This document shows positions 1-5,551 of a DNA stretch of 5,579 nt, in pieces. The stretch's first letter is position 1, and every line of letters starts with the position of its first letter. The DNA comes from Planctomycetales bacterium (lineage in GTDB: Bacteria > Planctomycetota > Planctomycetia > Isosphaerales > Isosphaeraceae). Made by a program: the position numbers and the translations under genes. The DNA lies in assembly GCA_027451455.1 (NCBI GenBank), contig DAIDJI010000394.1:1-5579 (forward strand), given 5' to 3'. The notes under the pieces are model-generated. The model saw nothing but the letters and a program-made list of their open reading frames with translations. It had not been told where the DNA came from and did not search any database.

Positions 1-1
1 C

Positions 2-802
2 GATCAGGAACTACCCGCCGTTTACACGATCGGGAAGCTGCACCGCCTGTTTACCTACGACGGCGACCGCCCCTTTGAAGGGCGCCCAATCCGACATGTC
101 GAGAACTCGGGCCCGCCCTGGGCAAGCTGGAAGGCCACCGAGAACTGGGCGGCACTCGTCGATGATCGCGGGTTCGGAGTCGGCGTGATTCACCCGGGCG
201 CTTATACCTTCCTCGGCGGATATCACGGCAAGCCGAACGTCGGCGGGCCGAAGGACGATCCCACAGGCTACATCGCCCCGGTCCGAAAAGAAATCCTCGA
301 TCACAATATTCTGTATGAATATACATATCTTTTGACGCTCGGGACGCTCGACCAGATCCGCGCGGTGGCGAGGGCGGAGCGGGTCGCCGACCCCCGCCCC
401 GACGACCATTTTGACCGCGACCGCCGCCACTGGATCTACCAGGGTCTTCGCGACGACGGCTTCCCGCCGTCGGGCGGATTGCGGCTCCGGTCGACCAGCG
501 GCGACCCTCAGATGATCGGCCCCGAGACCTGGTGGAAGGCCGAAACGATGCCGAAGCTATCGATCCGGGGCGCCTTCAAGGGGCGCGGTGATCGGCTGGA
601 GGTCTTCTGGTCGATCCCGGGGGCTGGCTTCTCGGGCGATCGGCTCGCCTCGACGAAGATCCAGCCGGATGGAGTGCTCCGAACGTACGCGGTCGACCTG
701 GCGGCCTCGCCCGGCTACCGGGGGATGATCACCGGGCTCCGGATCGACCCGCCTTCCGGCGACGAGGCGCGGATCGTCTCGATCTCCTGGCGCCCGGAGT
801 GA
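2..802 (+). CDS. 3' part of a probable exported carbohydrate-associated protein (5' end outside window)
   Basis: The frame is open from the first complete codon at base 2 to a TGA at 800-802, giving 266 visible residues. The start lies upstream of the window, so signal peptide and N-terminal domains cannot be judged. The visible N-terminal part contains QELPAVYTIGKLHRLFTY and, further on, TENWAALVDDRGFGVGV. I recall such strings in large uncharacterised proteins of Planctomycetes and Bacteroidetes found near sugar-degradation genes. From about visible residue 160 to the end the sequence looks like a beta-sandwich, carbohydrate-binding-like module (LEVFWSIPGAGFSGDR, then YAVDL, GLRIDPPSGDEARIVSISW). 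No catalytic motif was identified and I cannot name the enzyme class. The next gene starts 118 nt downstream on the same strand and is also of a sugar-related family. Coding status is well supported; function is only suggested. Confidence 0.8.
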   Translation, partial: DQELPAVYTIGKLHRLFTYDGDRPFEGRPIRHVENSGPPWASWKATENWAALVDDRGFGVGVIHPGAYTFLGGYHGKPNVGGPKDDPTGYIAPVRKEILDHNILYEYTYLLTLGTLDQIRAVARAERVADPRPDDHFDRDRRHWIYQGLRDDGFPPSGGLRLRSTSGDPQMIGPETWWKAETMPKLSIRGAFKGRGDRLEVFWSIPGAGFSGDRLASTKIQPDGVLRTYAVDLAASPGYRGMITGLRIDPPSGDEARIVSISWRPE

Positions 803-818
803 CCGACATGGGGAGTTG

Positions 819-880
819 ATCGGCGCGCCCGGCCCGCCGATGATGGTGTCCTCATCCCGGGCCGGCCGCGCCTGGCCCGG
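819..880 (+). terminator. Two consecutive GC-rich hairpins between the first two genes
   Basis: The gap between the two left-hand genes has two perfect 7-bp inverted repeats in tandem. ATCGGCG (819-825) pairs with CGCCGAT (835-841) across a 9-nt loop. CCGGGCC (857-863) pairs with GGCCCGG (874-880) across a 10-nt loop. Neither is followed by a T-tract, so this is not a classical Rho-independent terminator. It could be a weak terminator, an mRNA processing or stability element, or a chance product of high GC. The downstream start codon is 40 nt beyond the second stem. Confidence 0.3.
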
Positions 881-920
881 ATCCCACGCCCTGACCCACA
901 CCGAAGAATGGAGAGAGACC

Positions 921-2270
921 ATGCAAAGGCCGATCTTGACCTGGACCCTCCTGGCGGCGTCGACGACGACGGCCGCGGTCGCCCTTGCCCCGGCAGGTGC
1001 GGTGACCGCGAAGGCCGCGGACGCATCGACCCGGTCCGAGTTCGTCACCCTCTTCAACGGCAAGGACCTCTCCGGCTGGCACGGCGAGGACACGATGGAC
1101 CCCCGCAAGCTCGACGCGATGAGCGAGGAGGCGAAGCAGAAGGTCCTCGAGAAGGGCGCCGAGGATGTGAAGAAGCACTGGCACGTTGAGGACGGCGTTC
1201 TGATCAACGACGGTCAGGGCGCCTATCTGACCACCGACAAGGATTACGGCGACATCGAGCTGAAGATCGATTTCAAGATCGGGCCGAAAGGGGACAGCGG
1301 GGTGTACCTCCGCGCGACGCCGCAGGTCCAGATCTGGGACTTCACCGAAACCGACAAGACACCCCTCGGCGAGGACAAGCGGAAGGGCTCGGGCGGCCTC
1401 TGGAACAACGCTCCGGGCGCGCCTGGCAAGGATCCGCTCGTCGTCGCCGATAAGCCGATTGGCGAGTGGAACTCGTTCCGGATCATCCAGGTCGGCGAGC
1501 GGACAACCGTTTACCTCAACGAGAAACTGGTGGTCGACCACGCCCGGCTGGCCAACTACTGGAACCGGAAAGAGCCGCTGCCGGCTCGCGCTCCGATCCA
1601 GCTTCAGACCCACAACCACCGGATCGAGTGGCGAAACATCGCCGTTCGCGAACTCTCAGCCGACGAGGCCAACAAGATCCTCGCCGAGCACGGCCACGCC
1701 GGATACCGCTCGATCTTCAACGGCGAGAACCTCGCGCAATGGGCCGGCGCCGTCGAGAACTATGAGGCCGTCGCCGGCACGATCCGCTGCAAGCCGCACA
1801 AGGGCGGCGTGCTTTACTACCCCGAGGAACTGAAGGACTTCTCCGCCCGGGTCGAGTTCAAGCTCCCGCCCGGCGGCAACAACGGCCTGGCGATCCGGTA
1901 CCCCGGCCACGGCGACACCGCCTACCAGGGAATGACCGAGTTGCAGGTCCTCGACGACGGCGACGAGCGCTATGAGGGCAAGATCGACGCGCGCCAGGCC
2001 CACGGCTCGGCCTATGGAATGGTCGCCGCCAAGCGCGGATACCTCCGGCCCGTCGGACAGTGGAATTTTGAGGAGGTGACCGTCAAGGGCTCGAAGATCC
2101 AGGTCGAGCTCAACGGCACCCTGATCCTTGACGCCGATCTTTCCACGGTCAAGGAATACATGCACAAGTCGCCCCATCCCGGCAAGGATCGGACCTCCGG
2201 CTACTTCGGATTTGCCGGACACAGCGATCCGGTCGAGTTCCGCAACATCGCGATCAAGCCGATGGACTGA
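921..2270 (+). CDS. Exported tandem DUF1080 (3-keto-disaccharide hydrolase-like) protein
   Basis: The 449-residue product begins with a likely signal peptide: MQRP, a hydrophobic Ala/Leu/Thr run, then AKA-ADA, with cleavage probably after residue 32 or 35. Two DUF1080 (PF06439 family) beta-sandwich domains follow. Domain 1 (about 40-250) has LFNGKDLSGWHG (44-55), GDSGVYLR (124-131) and QIWD (137-140). Domain 2 (about 262-447) has IFNGENLAQW (265-274), GNNGLAIR (319-326), LQVLDD (341-346), then HGSAYG and LRPVGQWNFEEVTVKG. Domain 1 carries an extra charged helical stretch at about 58-85. Family members are concanavalin-like folds linked to hydrolysis of 3-keto sugars or to glycan binding, usually in the periplasm or outside the cell; which domain is active here cannot be told. 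ATG at 921 is chosen because GGAGAGAG lies just upstream (910-917) and it yields the signal peptide. A longer in-frame TTG start at 816 would bury that peptide. The exact substrate is unknown. Confidence 0.92.
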   Translation: MQRPILTWTLLAASTTTAAVALAPAGAVTAKAADASTRSEFVTLFNGKDLSGWHGEDTMDPRKLDAMSEEAKQKVLEKGAEDVKKHWHVEDGVLINDGQGAYLTTDKDYGDIELKIDFKIGPKGDSGVYLRATPQVQIWDFTETDKTPLGEDKRKGSGGLWNNAPGAPGKDPLVVADKPIGEWNSFRIIQVGERTTVYLNEKLVVDHARLANYWNRKEPLPARAPIQLQTHNHRIEWRNIAVRELSADEANKILAEHGHAGYRSIFNGENLAQWAGAVENYEAVAGTIRCKPHKGGVLYYPEELKDFSARVEFKLPPGGNNGLAIRYPGHGDTAYQGMTELQVLDDGDERYEGKIDARQAHGSAYGMVAAKRGYLRPVGQWNFEEVTVKGSKIQVELNGTLILDADLSTVKEYMHKSPHPGKDRTSGYFGFAGHSDPVEFRNIAIKPMD

Positions 2271-2282
2271 CAGCCGGCAAAA

Positions 2283-2344
2283 AGATGGAAGATGAATGGA
2301 AATCTTTTCGGCACAATGAAAAGAAATCTCTTCATCTTCCATCT
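2283..2344. repeat. Long inverted repeat / hairpin downstream of the DUF1080 gene
   Basis: Starting 12 nt after the stop codon, a 14-bp perfect stem pairs 2283-2296 with 2331-2344 (arm AGATGGAAGATGAA). An internal mismatched stretch follows, then a second stem TCTTTTC (2303-2309) with GAAAAGA (2318-2324), extended by a G-T wobble to leave a 6-nt apical loop. Base composition is much more AT-rich and low-complexity than the surrounding genes. The position suits a transcription end or 3' mRNA structure for the DUF1080 gene, but there is no U-tract after the stem. The look is equally that of a dispersed intergenic palindrome. Confidence 0.6.
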
Positions 2345-2538
2345 GCTACCTGGAATCTGGAATCCGAAATCGCCACGCCCCAAAACATGTGCCCGCCAAT
2401 CCAGTTCCGCCACATCCCCTGAGCCCTGGCCCCAACGAATAGGCCCCACGAAAGCCAGAAACATCCCGACCCCCTCCAGCGCAGGTGGGCTTGTCACGCG
2501 CAAGCATGCAAGTCGCCAGATGATGGGTGGACCTCCTC

Positions 2539-2579
2539 GATCGCTGGAGAGCGATCCGGTAAGTCCAGCCGTCGGATCG
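2539..2579 (+). promoter_or_regulatory. Two mutually exclusive hairpins sharing one arm
   Basis: GATCGCT (2539-2545) pairs perfectly with AGCGATC (2550-2556) over a GGAG loop. The segment CGATCCG (2552-2558) can instead pair perfectly with CGGATCG (2573-2579), extended by two G-T wobbles. The two structures compete for bases 2552-2556. Such arrangements are seen in attenuators and riboswitch expression platforms, but short GC-rich repeats of this kind also occur by chance. If transcription starts at the promoter candidate just downstream, this segment would not be in that transcript. Confidence 0.25.
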
Positions 2580-2585
2580 GTCTCA

Positions 2586-2619
2586 TTGACATTTGCGCCA
2601 GAGGTGGTTCCAATATATT
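2586..2619 (+). promoter_or_regulatory. Weak sigma70-like promoter candidate for the DUF5671 unit
   Basis: A perfect TTGACA is at 2586-2591 and a TATATT hexamer (one mismatch to consensus) at 2614-2619. The 22-nt spacer is longer than the usual 16-18, which makes this a weak candidate. The AT-rich stretch CAATATATTTTG stands out in a GC-rich background and is well placed about 75 nt before the start codon at 2693. Confidence 0.3.
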
Positions 2620-2630
2620 TTGAGGGAAGG

Positions 2631-2648
2631 GCCGGCGAGATCGCCGGC
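2631..2648 (+). promoter_or_regulatory. Near-perfect 18-bp palindrome upstream of the DUF5671 gene
   Basis: GCCGGCGA (2631-2638) and TCGCCGGC (2641-2648) are exact reverse complements separated by GA. The palindrome ends 44 nt before the start codon and lies just downstream of the promoter candidate. It could be an operator for a dimeric regulator or a 5' leader stem. High GC makes a chance origin possible. Confidence 0.3.
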
Positions 2649-2692
2649 TCGAGGCCGACGCTCATCCGGGTCTTTCCGGCCAAGGGGGAGAC

Positions 2693-3331
2693 ATGGCGTC
2701 CGGAACGCAGGAGCTCGAAGCCTTTGTGAGGGAAGCCCTCCTGCGCGGCCTTCCACGGCCGGAGATCGAGCAGGCGCTCCTGCAGGCAGGCTGGACGATC
2801 GAACAGGCAAGGAACGCCCTGGGCGCCTTCGCCGAGATCCCGTTTCCCGTCCCCGTGCCCAGACGTCGGCCTTCGCTCTCGGCGGCCGAAGCGTTCGAAT
2901 ATCTCTTGTTGTTCACAACCCTGTATTTAAGTGCCTATCACCTCGGCAGCCTGCTCTTCGACTTCATCGACCGGGCCTTCCCGGACCCGACCTCTCGAAT
3001 CAACGATCCGTGGACGAACGATGCCATGCGATGGTCGACGGCCTCGCTGGTGATCGCGTTTCCGATCTTCATGGTGCTCTCGCGGCACATCCACGCGGCA
3101 ATCACGCGAGACCCGGTCAAACGGCTCTCGCCGGTCCGGCGATGGCTCACCTATCTGACGCTCTTCCTCGCCGCGACCATCCTGATCGCCGACCTGACCA
3201 CGCTCGTTTACAACGCGCTCGGAGGGGAGCTAACGAGCCGCTTTGTGCTGAAGGTGGCGACCGTCGGCGCGATTGCCGGCACCATCTTCGGCTTTTACCT
3301 GAGGGACGTCCGCCAGGAAGACCGGCGATGA
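2693..3331 (+). CDS. DUF5671-family integral membrane protein
   Basis: The 212-residue product has two parts. Residues 6-47 form a soluble helical module (ELEAFVREALLRGL, then EIEQALLQAGWTIEQARNAL) that looks like a UBA-like three-helix bundle. After a Pro-rich linker (50-60) come four hydrophobic segments at about 66-90, 114-132, 151-172 and 182-203. The strings EAFEYLLLFTTLYLSAYHLG, SRFVLKVATVG and RRWLTYLTLFLAA are what I recall as hallmarks of the DUF5671 family. The function is unknown; the protein should sit in the cytoplasmic membrane. The start at 2693 is preceded by AGGGGGAG (2683-2690). The TGA at 3329-3331 overlaps the next gene's ATG by four bases, implying translational coupling. 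Length and architecture look intact. Confidence 0.88.
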   Translation: MASGTQELEAFVREALLRGLPRPEIEQALLQAGWTIEQARNALGAFAEIPFPVPVPRRRPSLSAAEAFEYLLLFTTLYLSAYHLGSLLFDFIDRAFPDPTSRINDPWTNDAMRWSTASLVIAFPIFMVLSRHIHAAITRDPVKRLSPVRRWLTYLTLFLAATILIADLTTLVYNALGGELTSRFVLKVATVGAIAGTIFGFYLRDVRQEDRR

Positions 3332-3771
3332 GATCGAGTCAAGGCGAGAAGATCCTGGCGGCGGTGGTCACGACGATCGTCGTCGGTGCGGTGATCACCG
3401 CGATCGTCCTCAACCCTCCGGCCGTGCAGCGTCAGCGCAAGATGGACTCGCGGCGGGTCGAGGATCTGATGACGATCCAGAGGGTCGTCACGGAATACTG
3501 GTCGCGGCACAGGTCCCTCCCGCCCGACCTCGACACACTCGGCCAGGAGCCCGGGCTCCGAATCCCCGCCAACGATCCCGAGACCGGCGCGGCCTACCTC
3601 TACCAGACCACGGGCCCGAGGTCTTACCGCCTCTGCGCCGAGTTCGCACGCTCGACGTCGGAACAGCCCACGCCACCCATCTATCTGGAGAACTGGGCCC
3701 ACGGCGCCGGGCGGCATTGTTTCGACCTGAAGATCCCAGGCCACGTCGACGACGAACGCCCCGGACGCTAA
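3328..3771 (+). CDS. Small membrane-anchored protein, pseudopilin-like body, coupled to DUF5671
   Basis: The 147-residue product starts MRSSQGEKIL, then has one hydrophobic helix at about 9-28, so it is probably anchored with its C-terminus outside the cytoplasm. Residues 41-75 (RRVEDLMTIQRVVTEYWSRH, then LPPDLDTL) and DPETGAAYLYQ (83-93) resemble the region after the N-terminal helix in type II secretion or type IV pseudopilins. The usual prepilin peptidase G/F-T-L-x-E site is absent. C103 (YRLCAEF) and C131 (GRHCFDL) could form a disulfide outside the cytoplasm. Its ATG lies in the ATGA that also ends the DUF5671 gene. I recall similar small proteins next to DUF5671 in other bacteria, which would make this a conserved pair; that is memory, not a search. 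An upstream extension in the same frame overlaps the DUF5671 gene and lacks sense. Function unknown. Confidence 0.82.
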   Translation: MRSSQGEKILAAVVTTIVVGAVITAIVLNPPAVQRQRKMDSRRVEDLMTIQRVVTEYWSRHRSLPPDLDTLGQEPGLRIPANDPETGAAYLYQTTGPRSYRLCAEFARSTSEQPTPPIYLENWAHGAGRHCFDLKIPGHVDDERPGR

Positions 3772-3787
3772 CTCCAGACGCCGAGAA

Positions 3788-3802
3788 TGCGGTTCGGCCG
3801 CA
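3788..3802. terminator. Small hairpin in the convergent gap
   Basis: TGCGG (3788-3792) pairs with CCGCA (3798-3802) around a TTCGG loop. The gap is only 80 nt between two converging genes, where a bidirectional terminator would be expected. The stem is only 5 bp and no T-tract follows on either strand, so support is weak. Confidence 0.2.
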
Positions 3803-3851
3803 ACCACCTCCGGAGAATTCGGCGATGTGCGGAGCCCGCTTCCAACTTCGA

Positions 3852-5327
3852 TCAACTTCCGATGCTGCGCTCGAGGTCGGCAAGGAGGTCGGCCACGGTC
3901 TCGAAACCGGGGAGGAGTGAGCTTCGTTCCTCGTCGCGGAGCCAGCCGGTTACCTTTTTCTCGGCCGAGATCACGGTCGAGTGGTTCCGACCGCCGAAAT
4001 ACCGGCCAATCTCGCTGTAAGCCGCGCCGGTGTGCTTTCGGGCCAGGTACATCGCGAGCATCCGAGGGTAAGCGAGGGCCCGGGCTCGACCGTCCGACTT
4101 GAGCGCCTCGGCCGTCACCTGAAAGAGCTCGCAGACGGCACGCTCGACATCGCGGAGCGCGACCGACTGTGCCGTGTGGCGGATCGTCTCGCGGAGGGCG
4201 GCCTTCGCCAGGTTCAAATCGAGCCGCTTGCCGGTGAGCGTCGCCTGGGCGATCACCGTATGCAGCGCGCCTTCCAGCTCGCGAACGCTCGCGCGCAGAT
4301 GCTCGGCGATGTAAGCGATTACCGCCTCGGGGACATCCACACCCCTCGCCGCAGCGCGGCCCTGTAGGATCGCGCGCCGGGTCGGCTGGTCGGGCGGTTC
4401 GAGCTTCACCACCATCCCGCCGAGGAACCGCGTGATCAGCTCGTCGGAGAGCCGATTCATCAGCCGGGGATGCTGATCGGCCGAGAGAATGATGGGAGCG
4501 CCCTTATCCATCAGGGCATTAAACGTGTGCAGGAACTCATCCTGAGTCGCCCGTTTCGCGGCGAGAAAGTGAATGTCATCGATGATCAGGGCACCAGCGC
4601 CCCGAAGCTTCCCGCGAAAGCTGGCGAGTCCGCCGGTGCGCATCGCTTCGAGGAAGCTATTGGTAAAAGATTCGGCGGTAAGCTGCACGACATTCAGCCC
4701 GGGGTGTGACCGCCGGAGTGCGTGGGCGATCCCTTCGAGCAGGTGGGTCTTCCCCAGGCCGACGCCGCCATGCACGACCATCGGGTTAAACGCAGCGCCG
4801 GCGGAGGCCGCCATCTCCTGGGCCGCGGCGAGGGCGAGCCGGCTGCCGGGTCCGGGGACGAACTCTTCGAGTCGCCGCATCGGCCGCCTCGGCGTGGCCG
4901 AGGCCGGTGCGATCGCCGGGGCTTCTTCTTTGGACGTCGGGCGAGATGACGGGGCGGGCTTCCGGCTCTTCGCGACGGGTTCCGGCTCGGGTGGAGCGGC
5001 TTTCGCCGGCGCCTCGGCCACCTCGATCGAGAGCCGGAGCGGGCGGCCAGCGACGGCCTCGGCCGCCTCGATCAGGCTGCTGGAATAGTGGCGGCGAATC
5101 CAGTCGCGGAAGAACTCGTCGGGAACGCGCACCTGGACCGCTTCGCCGTCGCCGCTGAGGTCAAGCTCAACGCCCTCGCCAAACCAGAGCCCGAAACGCG
5201 ACTCGCCCACCCGCTCCGATACGGCCGCTCGAAGAGCGCTCAGATCGATCGATCCCGACGGCTCGTCAACAACGACCTTCCGCCGGCGTGCCGGTCCCTG
5301 GGGCTTGATCCGCGTCCGTCCCGCCAT
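3852..5327 (-). CDS. dnaA: Chromosomal replication initiator protein DnaA
   Basis: DnaA binds DnaA boxes at the origin, forms an ATP-dependent filament, melts DNA and recruits helicase. The 491-residue product has all four domains: domain I about 27-103, a Pro/Ala/Lys-rich linker 104-150, AAA+ domain III about 153-385, and DNA-binding domain IV about 386-491. Walker A is GGVGLGKTH (187-195); Walker B is LIIDD (247-251). The arginine finger candidate is R300 (TRF) and sensor II is R349 (SVRELEGAL). Domain IV has PRMLAMYLARKHT and FGGRNHSTV (444-452), where most bacteria have GGRDHTTV. The residue matching E. coli R281 is E296. Start at 5327 (ATG) has a good ribosome binding site and gives a normal length; a GTG at 5432 would add 35 atypical residues and cover the promoter candidate. 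The stop is TGA at 3854-3852. The gene converges on the DUF5671 unit, and no dnaN is in view. Confidence 0.97.
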   Translation of the reverse strand: MAGRTRIKPQGPARRRKVVVDEPSGSIDLSALRAAVSERVGESRFGLWFGEGVELDLSGDGEAVQVRVPDEFFRDWIRRHYSSSLIEAAEAVAGRPLRLSIEVAEAPAKAAPPEPEPVAKSRKPAPSSRPTSKEEAPAIAPASATPRRPMRRLEEFVPGPGSRLALAAAQEMAASAGAAFNPMVVHGGVGLGKTHLLEGIAHALRRSHPGLNVVQLTAESFTNSFLEAMRTGGLASFRGKLRGAGALIIDDIHFLAAKRATQDEFLHTFNALMDKGAPIILSADQHPRLMNRLSDELITRFLGGMVVKLEPPDQPTRRAILQGRAAARGVDVPEAVIAYIAEHLRASVRELEGALHTVIAQATLTGKRLDLNLAKAALRETIRHTAQSVALRDVERAVCELFQVTAEALKSDGRARALAYPRMLAMYLARKHTGAAYSEIGRYFGGRNHSTVISAEKKVTGWLRDEERSSLLPGFETVADLLADLERSIGS

Positions 5328-5332
5328 GGCTA

Positions 5333-5343
5333 TCCCTTCCCTT
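5333..5343 (-). promoter_or_regulatory. Ribosome binding site fixing the dnaA start
   Basis: On the minus strand AAGGGAAGGGA sits 5 nt before the ATG at 5327. This purine-rich site supports the ATG over the upstream in-frame GTG at 5432. Confidence 0.65.
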
Positions 5344-5382
5344 CGCGACTCGCGACGGCCGGGGCAGCCCCCCGACCAGGAA

Positions 5383-5411
5383 GATATGCGCCCTGCGAGT
5401 GAGGTTGTCAA
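5383..5411 (-). promoter_or_regulatory. Candidate sigma70-like promoter for dnaA
   Basis: Reading the minus strand, a perfect TTGACA (5411-5406) is followed after 17 nt by CATATC (5388-5383). The -35 box is strong and the -10 box poor, though TATCTT shifted by two bases is an alternative. Transcription from here would give a leader of roughly 50 nt before the dnaA ATG. No DnaA box matching TTATNCACA was seen nearby by eye. Confidence 0.4.
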
Positions 5412-5496
5412 AGGCGAAGAGACAGCCGGCACGGGCGAGTTGAGCGGGTGTACGGATGGTGGCGAATGGAGTGTCCCGGAATGCCATCAAACCACA

Positions 5497-5516
5497 GAGA
5501 CACCGAGACACCGAGA
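5497..5516. repeat. Short tandem repeat GAGACACC, 2.5 copies
   Basis: Two exact copies of GAGACACC (5497-5504 and 5505-5512) are followed by a partial GAGA. The repeat begins within the left arm of the large palindrome; the right arm lacks the second copy, so the array may have expanded by slippage after the palindrome formed. Confidence 0.6.
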
Positions 5517-5525
5517 AATCCAGTA

Positions 5526-5551
5526 CCGAAAAAGGCCCCGGTCTTTTTCCG
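5526..5551. terminator. Bidirectional terminator-like hairpin inside the palindrome
   Basis: GAAAAAG (5528-5534) pairs with CTTTTTC (5543-5549) around a GC-rich tip (GCCCCGGT), with two further flanking pairs after a mismatch. The A-run on one side and the T-run on the other resemble a Rho-independent terminator readable from either strand, although the GC core is short. It would shield dnaA from transcription coming from its upstream side. Confidence 0.35.

Larger units (their letters stand above)
2271..2692. other. 422-nt noncoding gap with several inverted repeats
   Basis: No credible gene was found here on either strand. The open frames crossing it have no recognisable domain, run into the neighbouring genes in other frames and lack a convincing start. 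The left part is AT-richer than the rest of the window and holds a long imperfect hairpin, followed by a 7-bp direct duplication TGGAATC TGGAATC (2351-2364). The middle (about 2370-2530) is C-rich and largely featureless apart from a 5-bp hairpin, GCTTG/CAAGC (2489-2505). The right part holds two competing hairpins, a promoter candidate and a near-perfect palindrome, each listed separately. The gap could contain a repeat element plus the leader of the downstream two-gene unit. Confidence 0.6.

Noticed and set aside
816..920. TTG at 816 as start of the DUF1080 protein
   Set aside because: It adds 35 residues before a good signal peptide, passes through a GC hairpin, and ATG at 921 has its own purine-rich site.
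852..1619. Long open frame on the minus strand across the DUF1080 gene
   Set aside because: It is antisense to a clearly recognisable protein, has no known motif, and arises from GC-biased codon use on the plus strand.
2201..2729. Open frames on both strands spanning the 2271-2692 gap
   Set aside because: Their products are low-complexity or Pro/Ser/Arg-rich without a domain, overlap real genes in other frames, and include the hairpin arms as codons.
2593..3327. Upstream extension of the pseudopilin-like gene in the same frame
   Set aside because: The extension lies over the well-supported DUF5671 gene and gives an Arg/Pro-rich nonsense product; the ATG at 3328 gives a clean membrane-anchor start.
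3843..3863. Imperfect direct repeat CAACTTCGAT / CAACTTCCGAT at the dnaA stop codon
   Set aside because: Two copies of about ten bases with an indel are too little to call an element or attachment site; no integrase is nearby.
5341..5371. Small palindromes (TCGCGA, GGGGCAGCCCC) in the dnaA leader
   Set aside because: The stems are very short with one- to three-base loops and are expected by chance at this GC content.
5328..5432. GTG at 5432 as start of DnaA
   Set aside because: The added residues do not resemble DnaA, and the ATG at 5327 has a strong ribosome binding site with a promoter candidate lying inside the would-be extension.
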